Positions 34,607-43,299 of a DNA stretch of 64,000 nucleotides are shown here, piece after piece. Numbering within the stretch: the stretch's first letter is position 1; every line of letters begins with the position of its first letter. Below the pieces are notes generated by a model, which saw nothing but the letters and a program-made list of their open reading frames with translations, searched no databases and was not told the DNA's origin. Source of the DNA: DRYS01 sp964491605. Lineage in GTDB: Archaea; Thermoproteota; CALKCG01; B24; DRYS01. Location: NCBI GenBank assembly GCA_964491605.1, contig CAZBGY010000005.1, positions 1-64,000 of the forward strand, written 5' to 3'. A program made the position numbers and the translations under genes.

Positions 34607-34729
34607 AACACCACCTGATTACAATGCATAACCACTATAGCTAAAAATCTTATTACGTATACACCTACACAAAGATGGGGGGGTTAGACTACATGAAATC
34701 TAAGGGTCAAACACTTCTGAATGATAGAG

Positions 34730-36922
34730 TTAGCTTAAGCGAAGCTCTCTCGCTACCTCCTTAGCTATATTCACCGCTTTCTCCCTGAACGTTATGTATG
34801 ATTGCTTGAATCCCCTCATAGTCTTGTAAGTTGATCCAAAGCTACTCCATTCTTCCGGAGGTAGCCCTCTCTCACCCATACCGGATACATCTACCCCGAC
34901 TTCCTCAAACTTCTTTCTAAGCTGAGGCGTTAACTCGAAAGCTTTGACGAAATCATCCCATTTCATAAGCCATTCTACAATCCTTTCATCATGCTTCCTA
35001 AGTATAGAATATTCATAGTCTTCAAGCTTGAATGATGGGCTACTAGTAGCTTTCACGACAGCCATCTGTTGATCTGGAAACTCCGTATTAGTCATATTGT
35101 TGCCAGCGAATGTTAGTAATGTCTCATCAGGTTTCCTCTTAGAGGCAGGTAAGATATCTATGACATCCATTATCTCGGCCGCTTGCTCAGCGGTAAGCCC
35201 ATACTTAGATATAAGATAGCCTATCCATTTCTGTTTGCTCTCCCTGCTGAAGAACAGACTCCAAACCCTCTGACTTACAAGTATACCTCCATAACCAATA
35301 TTCCTCTCAGCTTCTTCAAGCATCTTCCTAGCTTCTTCAATGCTACATTCTAGGACGCCATACTTTACCAAGAATTCTGCGAACCCATCCTTATATAGAG
35401 GACGCAAGTTAGCTCTAGAGCATAGAAGCTCCACCTTCTCATCTATCGTAGTAGCTTCAAGATCGTAACCCCATCCTGTAGCACCGATCCATCTACCATT
35501 AGGCTCCATCTTTATAGATGCTTTAATCATAGATGCGAGCACTTTTAGAGCCTCCTCCCTCATCCTATCATCCTTGAGTTTAGCTAAAGCCTCCTTCACT
35601 AGGGAGGCAGCTACATACTCTCTCATATGATCATCAAGTCTTCCACCCATAGTTGTCTCGTAGCATCTGGTAATCCTTATACCGCGCTTCACAGCTTCAA
35701 CCATACCCTCTATCTTAGCTATTATAAGCGTAGCTTCCTGTGCTACGGTGAACGTTACGGTATTATTCGTACCTATACCGCGAGATTCGAGCTCTCTAGT
35801 GATATCTATCGCGGCGGGAGAGCTACCTGCAACCTTGAATACTATGTTAGGCCTACCGCGTTCCAGCTTAACCGAATAACCCCATAGTAGATATGCATCA
35901 TATTTCTTGAAATGGTTTTGAGCCGCCATGTATATCTTGAACGCATCGTTCAAACTTCCTTCGACGCTATCAGCTACATTCGGATTCAGCTGATAGCTTA
36001 TCATACCATCCCTATAATTCCTTAGGAAGAAGATAGGCCTGAATACCTCCATATTAGGCCATAAAGCCACCATGGTCGCCCTCATAGCTAGCTCATCACA
36101 GTATCTGTCAGGATCTTTAAGCCATTCAGGGTTGATCGTAGCGACCTCCTCCTTCAATACTTTACGGAATACGTCCCATAGCGATGGATCATCATCGTAA
36201 GCTATAGCTGCTAGAGTTGGATTCGTAGATACCTGAACGTAGCCAAGCCTTCTAAGCCATCTGAGACCTAAAGCATAATCGTTACCGAATCTACACATTC
36301 CAAGCCGGCTAATCCTATAGTAGATGTTGCCTTCGATCTCCTTTTTCATAGCTTTCAGGAAGCTTACAGTCCAGCATCCAGGATCGAGACGAGCCTCTAC
36401 TGATCGCCCTATAACCGCAACCATGCCTTCAGCCCTCGGGTTACTAGCCATAACCTTCTTCATATCGTTTACCAGCATTCTAACAACTGCTTCGGCTATA
36501 GGCGCTTTACCCCCGTTCTCCCTCCTCTCTATATACTCCCATCTATTCAGCGCATTCTCTATGTACTGTAGGCTAACATCAACCTCACTATCCGAGAAAC
36601 CTGCTAATATCCTTTCATAACCGAATAGATTCAAAGCGATCTCTAATAGTAGATGATAGGCTCGAGCCCTCTTCACTACGGCCTTATCGCCTAACACTAC
36701 CGATCCTTCGAACACTATATCTAGTTGTCTAACTAGATCTCCGATAATTCTGCTTAGCTCTCCTTTAAGCTCAGGGTTGATGAGATGATCTGCAGCTAGC
36801 TCAGGATAGCCTCTCAAAGCTGTTTTAACTACATGATCCACATGGTCTAAGCTGTCCGGTATATCTGGTAACTTCTCAGGCTCTGTAGAGTGTAGGAGAG
36901 CGAGAACCTCTTCATATTCCAT
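34730..36922 (-). CDS. Large transaldolase-like protein
   Basis: A 730-residue protein. The core carries transaldolase-type motifs: VSTNPTLA (the first barrel strand, normally with the catalytic Asp region), and IVFKVAGSSPAAIDI, with the candidate Schiff-base Lys, then GIGTNNTVTFTVAQE, which parallels the GIxxNxTLxFSxxQ of transaldolases. About 250 residues precede and 250 follow this core. Classical transaldolases are 215-330 residues, so this is a distinct long form. The ATG at 36922 with GGTGG upstream is chosen; a longer frame reaching 37132 would cross the divergent gene. It may act in the pentose phosphate route or a related aldol step; substrate is unknown. Confidence 0.7.
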   Translation of the reverse strand: MEYEEVLALLHSTEPEKLPDIPDSLDHVDHVVKTALRGYPELAADHLINPELKGELSRIIGDLVRQLDIVFEGSVVLGDKAVVKRARAYHLLLEIALNLFGYERILAGFSDSEVDVSLQYIENALNRWEYIERRENGGKAPIAEAVVRMLVNDMKKVMASNPRAEGMVAVIGRSVEARLDPGCWTVSFLKAMKKEIEGNIYYRISRLGMCRFGNDYALGLRWLRRLGYVQVSTNPTLAAIAYDDDPSLWDVFRKVLKEEVATINPEWLKDPDRYCDELAMRATMVALWPNMEVFRPIFFLRNYRDGMISYQLNPNVADSVEGSLNDAFKIYMAAQNHFKKYDAYLLWGYSVKLERGRPNIVFKVAGSSPAAIDITRELESRGIGTNNTVTFTVAQEATLIIAKIEGMVEAVKRGIRITRCYETTMGGRLDDHMREYVAASLVKEALAKLKDDRMREEALKVLASMIKASIKMEPNGRWIGATGWGYDLEATTIDEKVELLCSRANLRPLYKDGFAEFLVKYGVLECSIEEARKMLEEAERNIGYGGILVSQRVWSLFFSRESKQKWIGYLISKYGLTAEQAAEIMDVIDILPASKRKPDETLLTFAGNNMTNTEFPDQQMAVVKATSSPSFKLEDYEYSILRKHDERIVEWLMKWDDFVKAFELTPQLRKKFEEVGVDVSGMGERGLPPEEWSSFGSTYKTMRGFKQSYITFREKAVNIAKEVARELRLS

Positions 36923-37050
36923 GCTAATCCACCAAGTCTTCAATAAGACTCGAAGATGATCTATATTTACTTTTCCTATATACAAGTTAGTCCATTTAAG
37001 ATTAGAATTCTTAACCTCGTAAACATCTATAAAAATGTATGGCGGTAGGG

Positions 37051-38067
37051 ATGAAAGCTGCACGTATAGATACCCCGTTCTCCTTGAAGATCGTAGAGGT
37101 CGACCAGCCGATCGTAGGCTCGAAGGAAGCACTGATTAAAGTTGAAGCATGCGGTGTATGCGGTACGGATATACATATCTATGAAGGGAAAACCGGGATA
37201 GCTAGATACCCCCTAATCCCTGGGCATGAATTCTCAGGTAGAGTCGTAGATGTAGGTAGAGGAGCATCTAGATATCTATCTATAGGTGATCGCGTAGTAG
37301 TGGATCCTACGGTGGTATGCGGTCGATGCATCTTCTGCAGATCTGGTAGGATGCATCTATGCCTAGAATGGTCACCTATAGGAGTTGTTAGGGATGGAGC
37401 TTTCGCTGAATATGTTAAAGTACCTGCACATCTAGCTTATAGGATACCAGATACCGTATCGTTCGAAGAAGCTGCTTTAACAGAGCCTCTCAGCTGCTGT
37501 ATACACGGCTGGGATAGGCTTTCACCGAAAGCAGGATTCACGGCTGCTATAATAGGGGCTGGACCAATAGGTCTCATGCATATCCAGCTAGCTAGACTTT
37601 CAGGTGCTTCGCTTATAATAGTTTCAGAACCTATGGAACGTAGAAGAATCCTTGCGAAGAAGCTTGGAGCAGATATAGTTGTAAACCCGTTTGAAAGCGA
37701 TCTATCCGAAGTTGTGAACAGAGAGACATCTGGTATAGGCGTCGATATAGTTATAGAAGCCGTAGGGGGAGCTAAATACCTAGAGGAGGCTCTAAAGATA
37801 GTTGGTAGAGGGGGGAAGATTCTAGTATTCGGTGTAGCTCCTGAAGAGGATAGAGCATGTGTAAGTCCTTATAGTTTATATAGGGGTGAGTTAACCATAC
37901 TCGGGAGCTTCATAAATCTATATTCTATGGATAGAGCTATATCTATGATAGCTTCGAAAAGAGTCGATGTAGGTAGTCTGATAACCCATGTGATATCGTT
38001 AGATATGGTTGAGCAAGCTTTGAGAAGGGAGCTTAGAGAGCCGGTTAAAGTAATAGTTAAACCTTAA
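37051..38067 (+). CDS. Zinc-dependent alcohol/sorbitol/threonine dehydrogenase (MDR family)
   Basis: A 338-residue medium-chain dehydrogenase. Catalytic Zn ligands: Cys in ACGVCGTD, HE in PGHEFSG; structural Zn lobe CGRCIFCRSGRMHLC; NAD-binding GAGPIGLM. It resembles threonine 3-dehydrogenase or sugar alcohol dehydrogenases. CTATAAAA at 37027-37034 is about 21 nt before ATG 37051, supporting leaderless expression from this ATG rather than the one at 37039. It leads a co-directional group with an HTH sensor, a corrinoid-activator-like protein and an aldolase. Confidence 0.85.
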   Translation: MKAARIDTPFSLKIVEVDQPIVGSKEALIKVEACGVCGTDIHIYEGKTGIARYPLIPGHEFSGRVVDVGRGASRYLSIGDRVVVDPTVVCGRCIFCRSGRMHLCLEWSPIGVVRDGAFAEYVKVPAHLAYRIPDTVSFEEAALTEPLSCCIHGWDRLSPKAGFTAAIIGAGPIGLMHIQLARLSGASLIIVSEPMERRRILAKKLGADIVVNPFESDLSEVVNRETSGIGVDIVIEAVGGAKYLEEALKIVGRGGKILVFGVAPEEDRACVSPYSLYRGELTILGSFINLYSMDRAISMIASKRVDVGSLITHVISLDMVEQALRRELREPVKVIVKP

Positions 38068-38110
38068 GGTTTATCTCCGTCGATCTAAAGTCTACTTTGT
38101 AGGGTACTCT

Positions 38111-39034
38111 ATGTACGTAGTCGATAGGGATGGATGGATATATGGATGTAGGATTATAGACGAGCCGAGTACCATAAAAACGCTTAGTACAGAGATAGCT
38201 TTCAGAATACTTAGAGAGCTTTCAGCTAGGCCTTCTACTCTATCGGAGTTAAGCAATAGCTTATCCTTAACTATGCAGAGGCTATCCTACCATCTCAAAC
38301 GTCTCGTAGAATCAGGTCTAGTGGAATATGCCGTAGAGGATGTGAATGGCCGTAGATGCAAGATATATAGATTGAAACCTTCAGGTATACTTATATTACC
38401 ACCAGGAGTTAAGCCTATAGGTAAGCTATCGTTCTCAAGGATGGAAGCTATCCCCGCCCTAAATCCGTTTATAGAAGATGGCTCATTTAACGCTCTCATA
38501 GTTATCGGAAGCCCAGATCCGCATGGACGGTATGGCTATGCAGCTTCAGACGGTTACTCAGCTATAGATCTCGCACTCTTCTTAGGATCGTTTGTGAATA
38601 AAGGCGTAGGTGTAGCATACAAGCTTGATACGCAGGTTACGGCAGTGGATAAAGCAGGCAACCTTATACTTGTTGGGGGGCCGAAATCCAATATGCTGAC
38701 GGATGAAGTTAACCGTTTCCTACCGGTACTATTCGAGTATTCGGAAGATTTAAGGGATTGGACCATATACTCCCCATTATCAGGTAGACGCTATCTTGAG
38801 AAGCAGATAGGACTTATAGCTAGGATAGAAAGCCCATTCTCAGCCGGTAGAGTGGTACTAGTCTTAGCCGGTAAGGGATTTAGAGGAACTAGAGCCGCTA
38901 TAGTAGGGTTCATAAGGTATACGGATAAGCTTTTAGATGGGAATATACATGATCCTAAGGTTAAATGTAGGGTTGTAAAAGGTTTGGATATGGATTCAGA
39001 CGGTATAATAGACGATGTAGAATTCCTAGAGTAG
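38111..39034 (+). CDS. HTH (ArsR-like) regulator with C-terminal S-layer-like sensor domain
   Basis: A 307-residue protein. Residues ~25-95 are a winged helix (IAFRILRELSARPSTLSEL, LTMQRLSYHLKRLVESGL). From ~105 on, the sequence has GGPKSNML (about 197-204) and a long beta-rich region ending in DMDSDGIIDD, a pattern seen in archaeal proteins with S-layer-type domains. No transmembrane segment is visible, so the domain may act as a cytoplasmic ligand sensor. It lies between the Zn-dehydrogenase and the RACo-like gene, and could regulate that group. The combination is unusual and I am unsure of the C-terminal assignment. Confidence 0.6.
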   Translation: MYVVDRDGWIYGCRIIDEPSTIKTLSTEIAFRILRELSARPSTLSELSNSLSLTMQRLSYHLKRLVESGLVEYAVEDVNGRRCKIYRLKPSGILILPPGVKPIGKLSFSRMEAIPALNPFIEDGSFNALIVIGSPDPHGRYGYAASDGYSAIDLALFLGSFVNKGVGVAYKLDTQVTAVDKAGNLILVGGPKSNMLTDEVNRFLPVLFEYSEDLRDWTIYSPLSGRRYLEKQIGLIARIESPFSAGRVVLVLAGKGFRGTRAAIVGFIRYTDKLLDGNIHDPKVKCRVVKGLDMDSDGIIDDVEFLE

Positions 39035-39065
39035 AATCGTTGGAGGAAAGTAGAATCGTTGGAGG
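39030..39065 (+). repeat. Tandem duplication of a 17-nt unit at the start of the RACo-like gene
   Basis: AGTAGAATCGTTGGAGG occurs twice, at 39030-39046 and 39049-39065, with period 19. The unit contains the stop codon of the HTH gene and a GGAGG ribosome site, so one round of local duplication has moved the reading frame start. Either TTG at 39040 or the later GTG/TTG at 39070/39073 could be used; the second copy of GGAGG lies 7 nt before TTG 39073. Confidence 0.8.
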
Positions 39066-39072
39066 CATCGTG

Positions 39073-40923
39073 TTGCCTACGATTATATTCCTACCCGACG
39101 GGCTAAGAGTACAAGTAGGTATGGGTTCAAGTCTACTCGAAGCTTCGAGGAAGGCATCGATACAGCTTCCAGCTATCTGCGGGGGTAGAGGTATCTGTGG
39201 TAAATGTAGGGTTAAGGTGGTTAGAGGCGAATTAACTCCTCCTACAGAGGCGGAGAAAACCCACTTAGGTCAACTTCTGTATTCGGGTTTCAGATTGGCT
39301 TGTCAAGCTAAAATTCTAGGAGATGCGATCGTATATGTTCATGATAAAGCACTCCTTACGAAACAGAAGCTCGCTATACTCGGATTCGAACCGGATGTAG
39401 ATGTTAAACCTGGAGTCTTTAAGGTGTATATTGAGCTAGAGCAGCCTAGACTTGAAAACGTGAAATCTTATGAGACTATAGTTAGAGAGACTCTATCGGA
39501 GCGAGGAATCCATATATCATCGTTTTCGCTGGAGGCATTAAGGAAGCTACCTAAAGTTCTGAAGAAGAGCGGATTTAAGGTAACTATAACGATCGACGAA
39601 GGAGAAGTTATAGATATCGATGAGGGGGATACAACTGGAGTTCTATACGGGATTGCGGTGGATCTGGGATCGACTAAAATAGCCGCTTTCATAGTAGATC
39701 TGTTAAGCGGCGAAACGATCTACGGGGATGGAGTGGTTAATCCTCAAGTCGCTTATGGAGAAGATGTAGTGTCACGTATCTCCTATATACTCGAAGGTGA
39801 AGAGAATCTTGAGAAGCTTAGGATTATAGCAGTTGAAGCTATAAACGGTTTGATAGCGAGTATGTGCAGTAAATTAGGTATAGATCCAAGCTTGATATAT
39901 AAGGTTTCCCTAGTAGGCAATACGGCGATGCATCACATATTCTACGGTATAGATCCAACTAGCCTAGTTTACTCTCCGTATCCAGCTGTATCGGTTAATC
40001 CAATTAAAACTAAGGCTTCAGCTCTAGGCTTAAATGTTAATAAATCTGCATACATCTATAGCCCACCGAATATAGCTGGCTTCGTAGGAGCTGACGCTGT
40101 AGCCGATATACTAGCTTCTAGGATATATGAATCCGATGAATTAACGCTCCTACTAGATATAGGAACAAACACTGAGATTATCTTAGGTGATAAGCACCTA
40201 CTACTATGTTGCTCAGCAGCTTCAGGCCCAGCTTTCGAAGGTATGCAGATAAGGTATGGTATGAAGGCTGTTGAAGGCGCCATAGAGAGGGTAAAGATAA
40301 GCGATGATGGGTTAAACGTGGAATACTTGACTATAGGATTGGCTAAACCTAGAGGTATATGCGGCTCAGGTGTAATAGATGCTGTAGCTGAGATGTTTCG
40401 CACAGGTATAATAGATTCTAAGGGTACGATAAATGATCGTAGCGATAACCCGAGAGTTAGATATAAATCCAACGGTCGCGAATTCGTAATAGCATGGTCT
40501 GAGGAGACAGCTATAGGTGAAGATATAACGATAACACAGAGAGATGTAAGGGAGATTCAGAAGGCTAAAGCAGCTATAGAAACTGGCTGGCTTCTACTAC
40601 TGAAACATTATAAAGCATCCGTAGAAGATTTAAGCAAGGTTCTAGTAGCAGGAGCCTTCGGTACATATATAAACCCTGAAAGCGCTAAGATGATAGGATT
40701 ACTTCCGGATGTTCCATCAGATAGGATAATATTCCTCGGAAATACAGCTGGCTCAGGTGCAAGGTTGATCTTGAAGAGCTTATATGAAACGGCTAAAGCT
40801 ATAGATATAGCTAAACGTGCAAGGTATGTGGAGATAGCTGTCGACCCGGATTTCCATAGAATATATCTTAGTTCCCTCGGTATACCGTATATGGAGGTTA
40901 AAGGATTCAAAAGTTTTAAATAG
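39073..40923 (+). CDS. RACo-like reductive activator of corrinoid proteins ([2Fe-2S] + ASKHA)
   Basis: A 616-residue protein. The N-terminal ferredoxin domain has C36, C42, C45 and C77 (CGGRGICGKC, then LACQAKI), and the C-terminal ASKHA-fold ATPase domain starts at about residue 190 with GIAVDLGSTKIAAF. The layout matches RACo, DUF4445 proteins that reduce Co(II)-corrinoid proteins to Co(I) in an ATP-dependent way, as in acetogens; archaeal RamA is a functional analogue. TTG 39073 is favoured by its SD; a 33-nt longer form from TTG 39040 is possible. No corrinoid protein or methyltransferase gene is in the window, so its client is unknown. Confidence 0.85.
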   Translation: MPTIIFLPDGLRVQVGMGSSLLEASRKASIQLPAICGGRGICGKCRVKVVRGELTPPTEAEKTHLGQLLYSGFRLACQAKILGDAIVYVHDKALLTKQKLAILGFEPDVDVKPGVFKVYIELEQPRLENVKSYETIVRETLSERGIHISSFSLEALRKLPKVLKKSGFKVTITIDEGEVIDIDEGDTTGVLYGIAVDLGSTKIAAFIVDLLSGETIYGDGVVNPQVAYGEDVVSRISYILEGEENLEKLRIIAVEAINGLIASMCSKLGIDPSLIYKVSLVGNTAMHHIFYGIDPTSLVYSPYPAVSVNPIKTKASALGLNVNKSAYIYSPPNIAGFVGADAVADILASRIYESDELTLLLDIGTNTEIILGDKHLLLCCSAASGPAFEGMQIRYGMKAVEGAIERVKISDDGLNVEYLTIGLAKPRGICGSGVIDAVAEMFRTGIIDSKGTINDRSDNPRVRYKSNGREFVIAWSEETAIGEDITITQRDVREIQKAKAAIETGWLLLLKHYKASVEDLSKVLVAGAFGTYINPESAKMIGLLPDVPSDRIIFLGNTAGSGARLILKSLYETAKAIDIAKRARYVEIAVDPDFHRIYLSSLGIPYMEVKGFKSFK

Positions 40924-40961
40924 TAATCTTAGATCGAAAGGGTGAATCGAGGGAGGTTATA

Positions 40962-41951
40962 TTGGAGCCTGAAAAGCTTCGAGAATATCTGAGTAGAGGA
41001 GCTCTAGTAGTCGTACAGATAACACCGTTTAGAAGCGATGAAGGATTAGATCTAGAAGGATTGAAACTTAATACGGAATTCCTAATAGAGAGAAGGGCGT
41101 TAGGCCCTATGGTTCTGGTACCTACCGGTAGTACAGGGGAATTTTATGCTTTAAACGATGAGGAGAGGAAGAAGGTTATATCTACCGTAGTCGATATAGC
41201 AGGCGGTAAGATTCCGGTAATAGCTGGAACTATGAGAGCTGGGGCGAGATGGACTGCTGAGCTCTCTAAATATGCAGAGGATATCGGGGCGGATGGGGTG
41301 ATGGTTGTCCTACCATACTACCATATACCAAGCGAGGAAGGACTTCTCGAACACTATAAGATGATAGCAGGCTCAATAAATATCGGCCTACTACTCTATA
41401 ACAACCCGGATGTCTCTAAAATATACGTTAGTCCTAAGCTTATGAAACGTTTAGCAGCAGAGATACCGAATCTAGTAGGCGTTAAAGAGAATACTCCTTA
41501 TGTAGCAACCTTCTATGAACAGGTTAAAGCTGTAGGCGATAAGATACCGGTAATTCAGGGTAGGGGAGAGTGGTGGTACATATCTACGGTTCTTCTCGGA
41601 GCTACCGGTTATGTCTCAGGGTATGCAAACTTCATGCCTGAGTTATCTTTCGAGATATTAAAGGCAGGTACTTCCAAAGATTTCTCTAAGCTCTCCGAAC
41701 TCCTAGATAAGATATCTATCATCGAGGAATTCATCTCTGAGATGAACATTAAGTATGGGCCTTCAACGTCTATACTACCCCCACCATATATACAGAACTA
41801 TATGGTTTATGCTGTGATAAAAGCCGCTATGGATATCATGGGGCTTAGAGGCGGGAGGGTGAGATCACCGCTAATCGATCTGAAGATAGAGGATAAAAAG
41901 CGTTTGGAGAGAATATTGTTTGAAGATCTGTGTTTAGAGAGGATCGAATAG
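40962..41951 (+). CDS. DapA-family class I aldolase (4-hydroxy-tetrahydrodipicolinate synthase superfamily)
   Basis: A 329-residue aldolase or lyase with the canonical residues: GSTGE (about 56-60), Y146 in LLYNNPD, and the Schiff-base K175 in GVKENT. Its substrate may be pyruvate plus an aldehyde, as for sugar-acid aldolases; DapA itself would be about 290-300 residues. TTG start with GGAGG before it. It is at the end of the dehydrogenase/HTH/RACo group, before initiator tRNA-Met on the opposite strand. The catalytically altered paralogue is at 2728-3645. Confidence 0.8.
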   Translation: MEPEKLREYLSRGALVVVQITPFRSDEGLDLEGLKLNTEFLIERRALGPMVLVPTGSTGEFYALNDEERKKVISTVVDIAGGKIPVIAGTMRAGARWTAELSKYAEDIGADGVMVVLPYYHIPSEEGLLEHYKMIAGSINIGLLLYNNPDVSKIYVSPKLMKRLAAEIPNLVGVKENTPYVATFYEQVKAVGDKIPVIQGRGEWWYISTVLLGATGYVSGYANFMPELSFEILKAGTSKDFSKLSELLDKISIIEEFISEMNIKYGPSTSILPPPYIQNYMVYAVIKAAMDIMGLRGGRVRSPLIDLKIEDKKRLERILFEDLCLERIE

Positions 41952-41982
41952 TACGGAATAGATTTCAGTAAGGATGTTGTGA

Positions 41983-42059
41983 TGGTAGCGGGGCCTGGAT
42001 TTGAACCAGGGATCTCCGGGTTATGAGCCCGGCGGGTTTCCTGGCTACCCCACCCCGCT
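41983..42059 (-). tRNA. Initiator tRNA-Met (anticodon CAT)
   Basis: The reverse strand forms a full cloverleaf: acceptor AGCGGGG pairs with CCCCGCT, giving the A1-U72 pair that marks initiator tRNA; the anticodon stem CCGGG/CCCGG carries the three G-C pairs typical of initiators around CTCATAA; the T-arm contains GGTTCAAATCC. CCA is encoded. A TATTTAT element about 22-29 nt upstream (42080-42087) is its likely promoter. No intron is seen. Confidence 0.97.
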
Positions 42060-42138
42060 CTCCTACCAAGATTTATGGGGATAAATACTCCTCCTAATAA
42101 AGATTAAACATCGAAGCTGCATAGAAAATATTGAGATC

Positions 42139-43200
42139 CTATAATTCTTCCATCGATCGACCTATCTTAACCTTATCCCTATTAGCTATAGCAAGGTTAA
42201 TCACTATTTCGGCTATATCGCACGCGTATTCAGCTATACGCTTTAGACTCTCCAATACTAGGCTTAAACTCATGACGGTTTTAGGATCCTTATAATTCTC
42301 CAAGATCATAAGAGAGGCTTCCTCCACCATCGAAATGATCCACCTCCTACTAGATATAGTCTCGTTAGCTAGATCCATATCCATCTTTATCAACGCTCTC
42401 CATGAATTCTCTAGCATAGCATTCGCATACTTCCCTAATTCGACTATGATGGAACGCAGATTATCCGTTAAAGGTTCGTGTAGTTTACCCGATATATCGG
42501 CTATCCTCGCCGCGTGATCAGCAGCTCTCTCGATACTCTTAGTTATTAATCTATATCCGAGCACATGTCTGAAATCCTTTATCTCAAGCTCTCTTAATAT
42601 GTTACGATCTTCCACAGCTTTCTTAAGCTGTCTAACAGAGAGAAGGTATAATCTATCGACGTTATCATCCCTTTCGATAACATCCTTCGCTATCTCAGCA
42701 TCTCTATCTCTCAACGCCTGTATAGAATCGTTCAACATAGATTGAGTTATAGTCATCATCCTAGTTATCAACTTTATAGATGGAAACTCTCTAAACTCTA
42801 TGAAAGTCTGTAGAGTTACCTCGTTAATCTTTTCATCTACCACTTCTACACCTAGAAGCTTCTTACGTATAAACTCTATAAGCTTATTCCTAAGTTCAGA
42901 GTATCGTTTAAGAAATCTCACCTTTATGGTTTGGTAGCCAACGAGGTATAACCCAACTATCATCCTAAATATGTGGTCCATATCGGCGAATTCGTTAACC
43001 TCCACAATAGCTTCGCTGAAAGCTTGCCCTACGGTTTTACCAGCTCTCTGAGGCACTAGTAATAGCGATAAATCCGACTGTTTTTGTATCGTCACGAAAT
43101 CTCCAGGTTTTAACTTAACTTCTGAAACCCAATCTTTGGGTAGGGTTATAGCATAGGAGGATCCACCTATCAACTGAATCTTACGATACTCCATCGCCAT
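42139..43200 (-). CDS. PhoU-domain protein with N-terminal AbrB/SpoVT-type domain
   Basis: A 353-residue protein. Residues ~3-45 are a swapped-hairpin AbrB-like domain (IQLIGGSSYAITLPKDWV), and the rest is helical with PhoU-like repeats (LSVRQLKKAVEDRNILRE region; SIERAADHAARIADISG, about 220-236, and LKRIAEYACDIAEIVIN near the end, with the ExxxD patterns that bind metals). PhoU proteins regulate phosphate uptake, but archaeal AbrB-PhoU fusions are not well characterised and no Pst gene is adjacent. Confidence 0.85.
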   Translation of the reverse strand: MAMEYRKIQLIGGSSYAITLPKDWVSEVKLKPGDFVTIQKQSDLSLLLVPQRAGKTVGQAFSEAIVEVNEFADMDHIFRMIVGLYLVGYQTIKVRFLKRYSELRNKLIEFIRKKLLGVEVVDEKINEVTLQTFIEFREFPSIKLITRMMTITQSMLNDSIQALRDRDAEIAKDVIERDDNVDRLYLLSVRQLKKAVEDRNILRELEIKDFRHVLGYRLITKSIERAADHAARIADISGKLHEPLTDNLRSIIVELGKYANAMLENSWRALIKMDMDLANETISSRRWIISMVEEASLMILENYKDPKTVMSLSLVLESLKRIAEYACDIAEIVINLAIANRDKVKIGRSMEEL

Positions 43201-43299
43201 AGTTTCATCTAACTGTAATATCGAGTACGATCCACTATATTTAATTTATGTATGGGAAACTCCCTGGATATAGGTGTATATAAAGTATTAGTAGATTTA

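Noticed and set aside
34680..34810. Short forward ORF (about 23 codons) after GGGGGG between the dehydrogenase and transaldolase-like genes
   Set aside because: Very short, extends antisense into a real gene, no homology visible.
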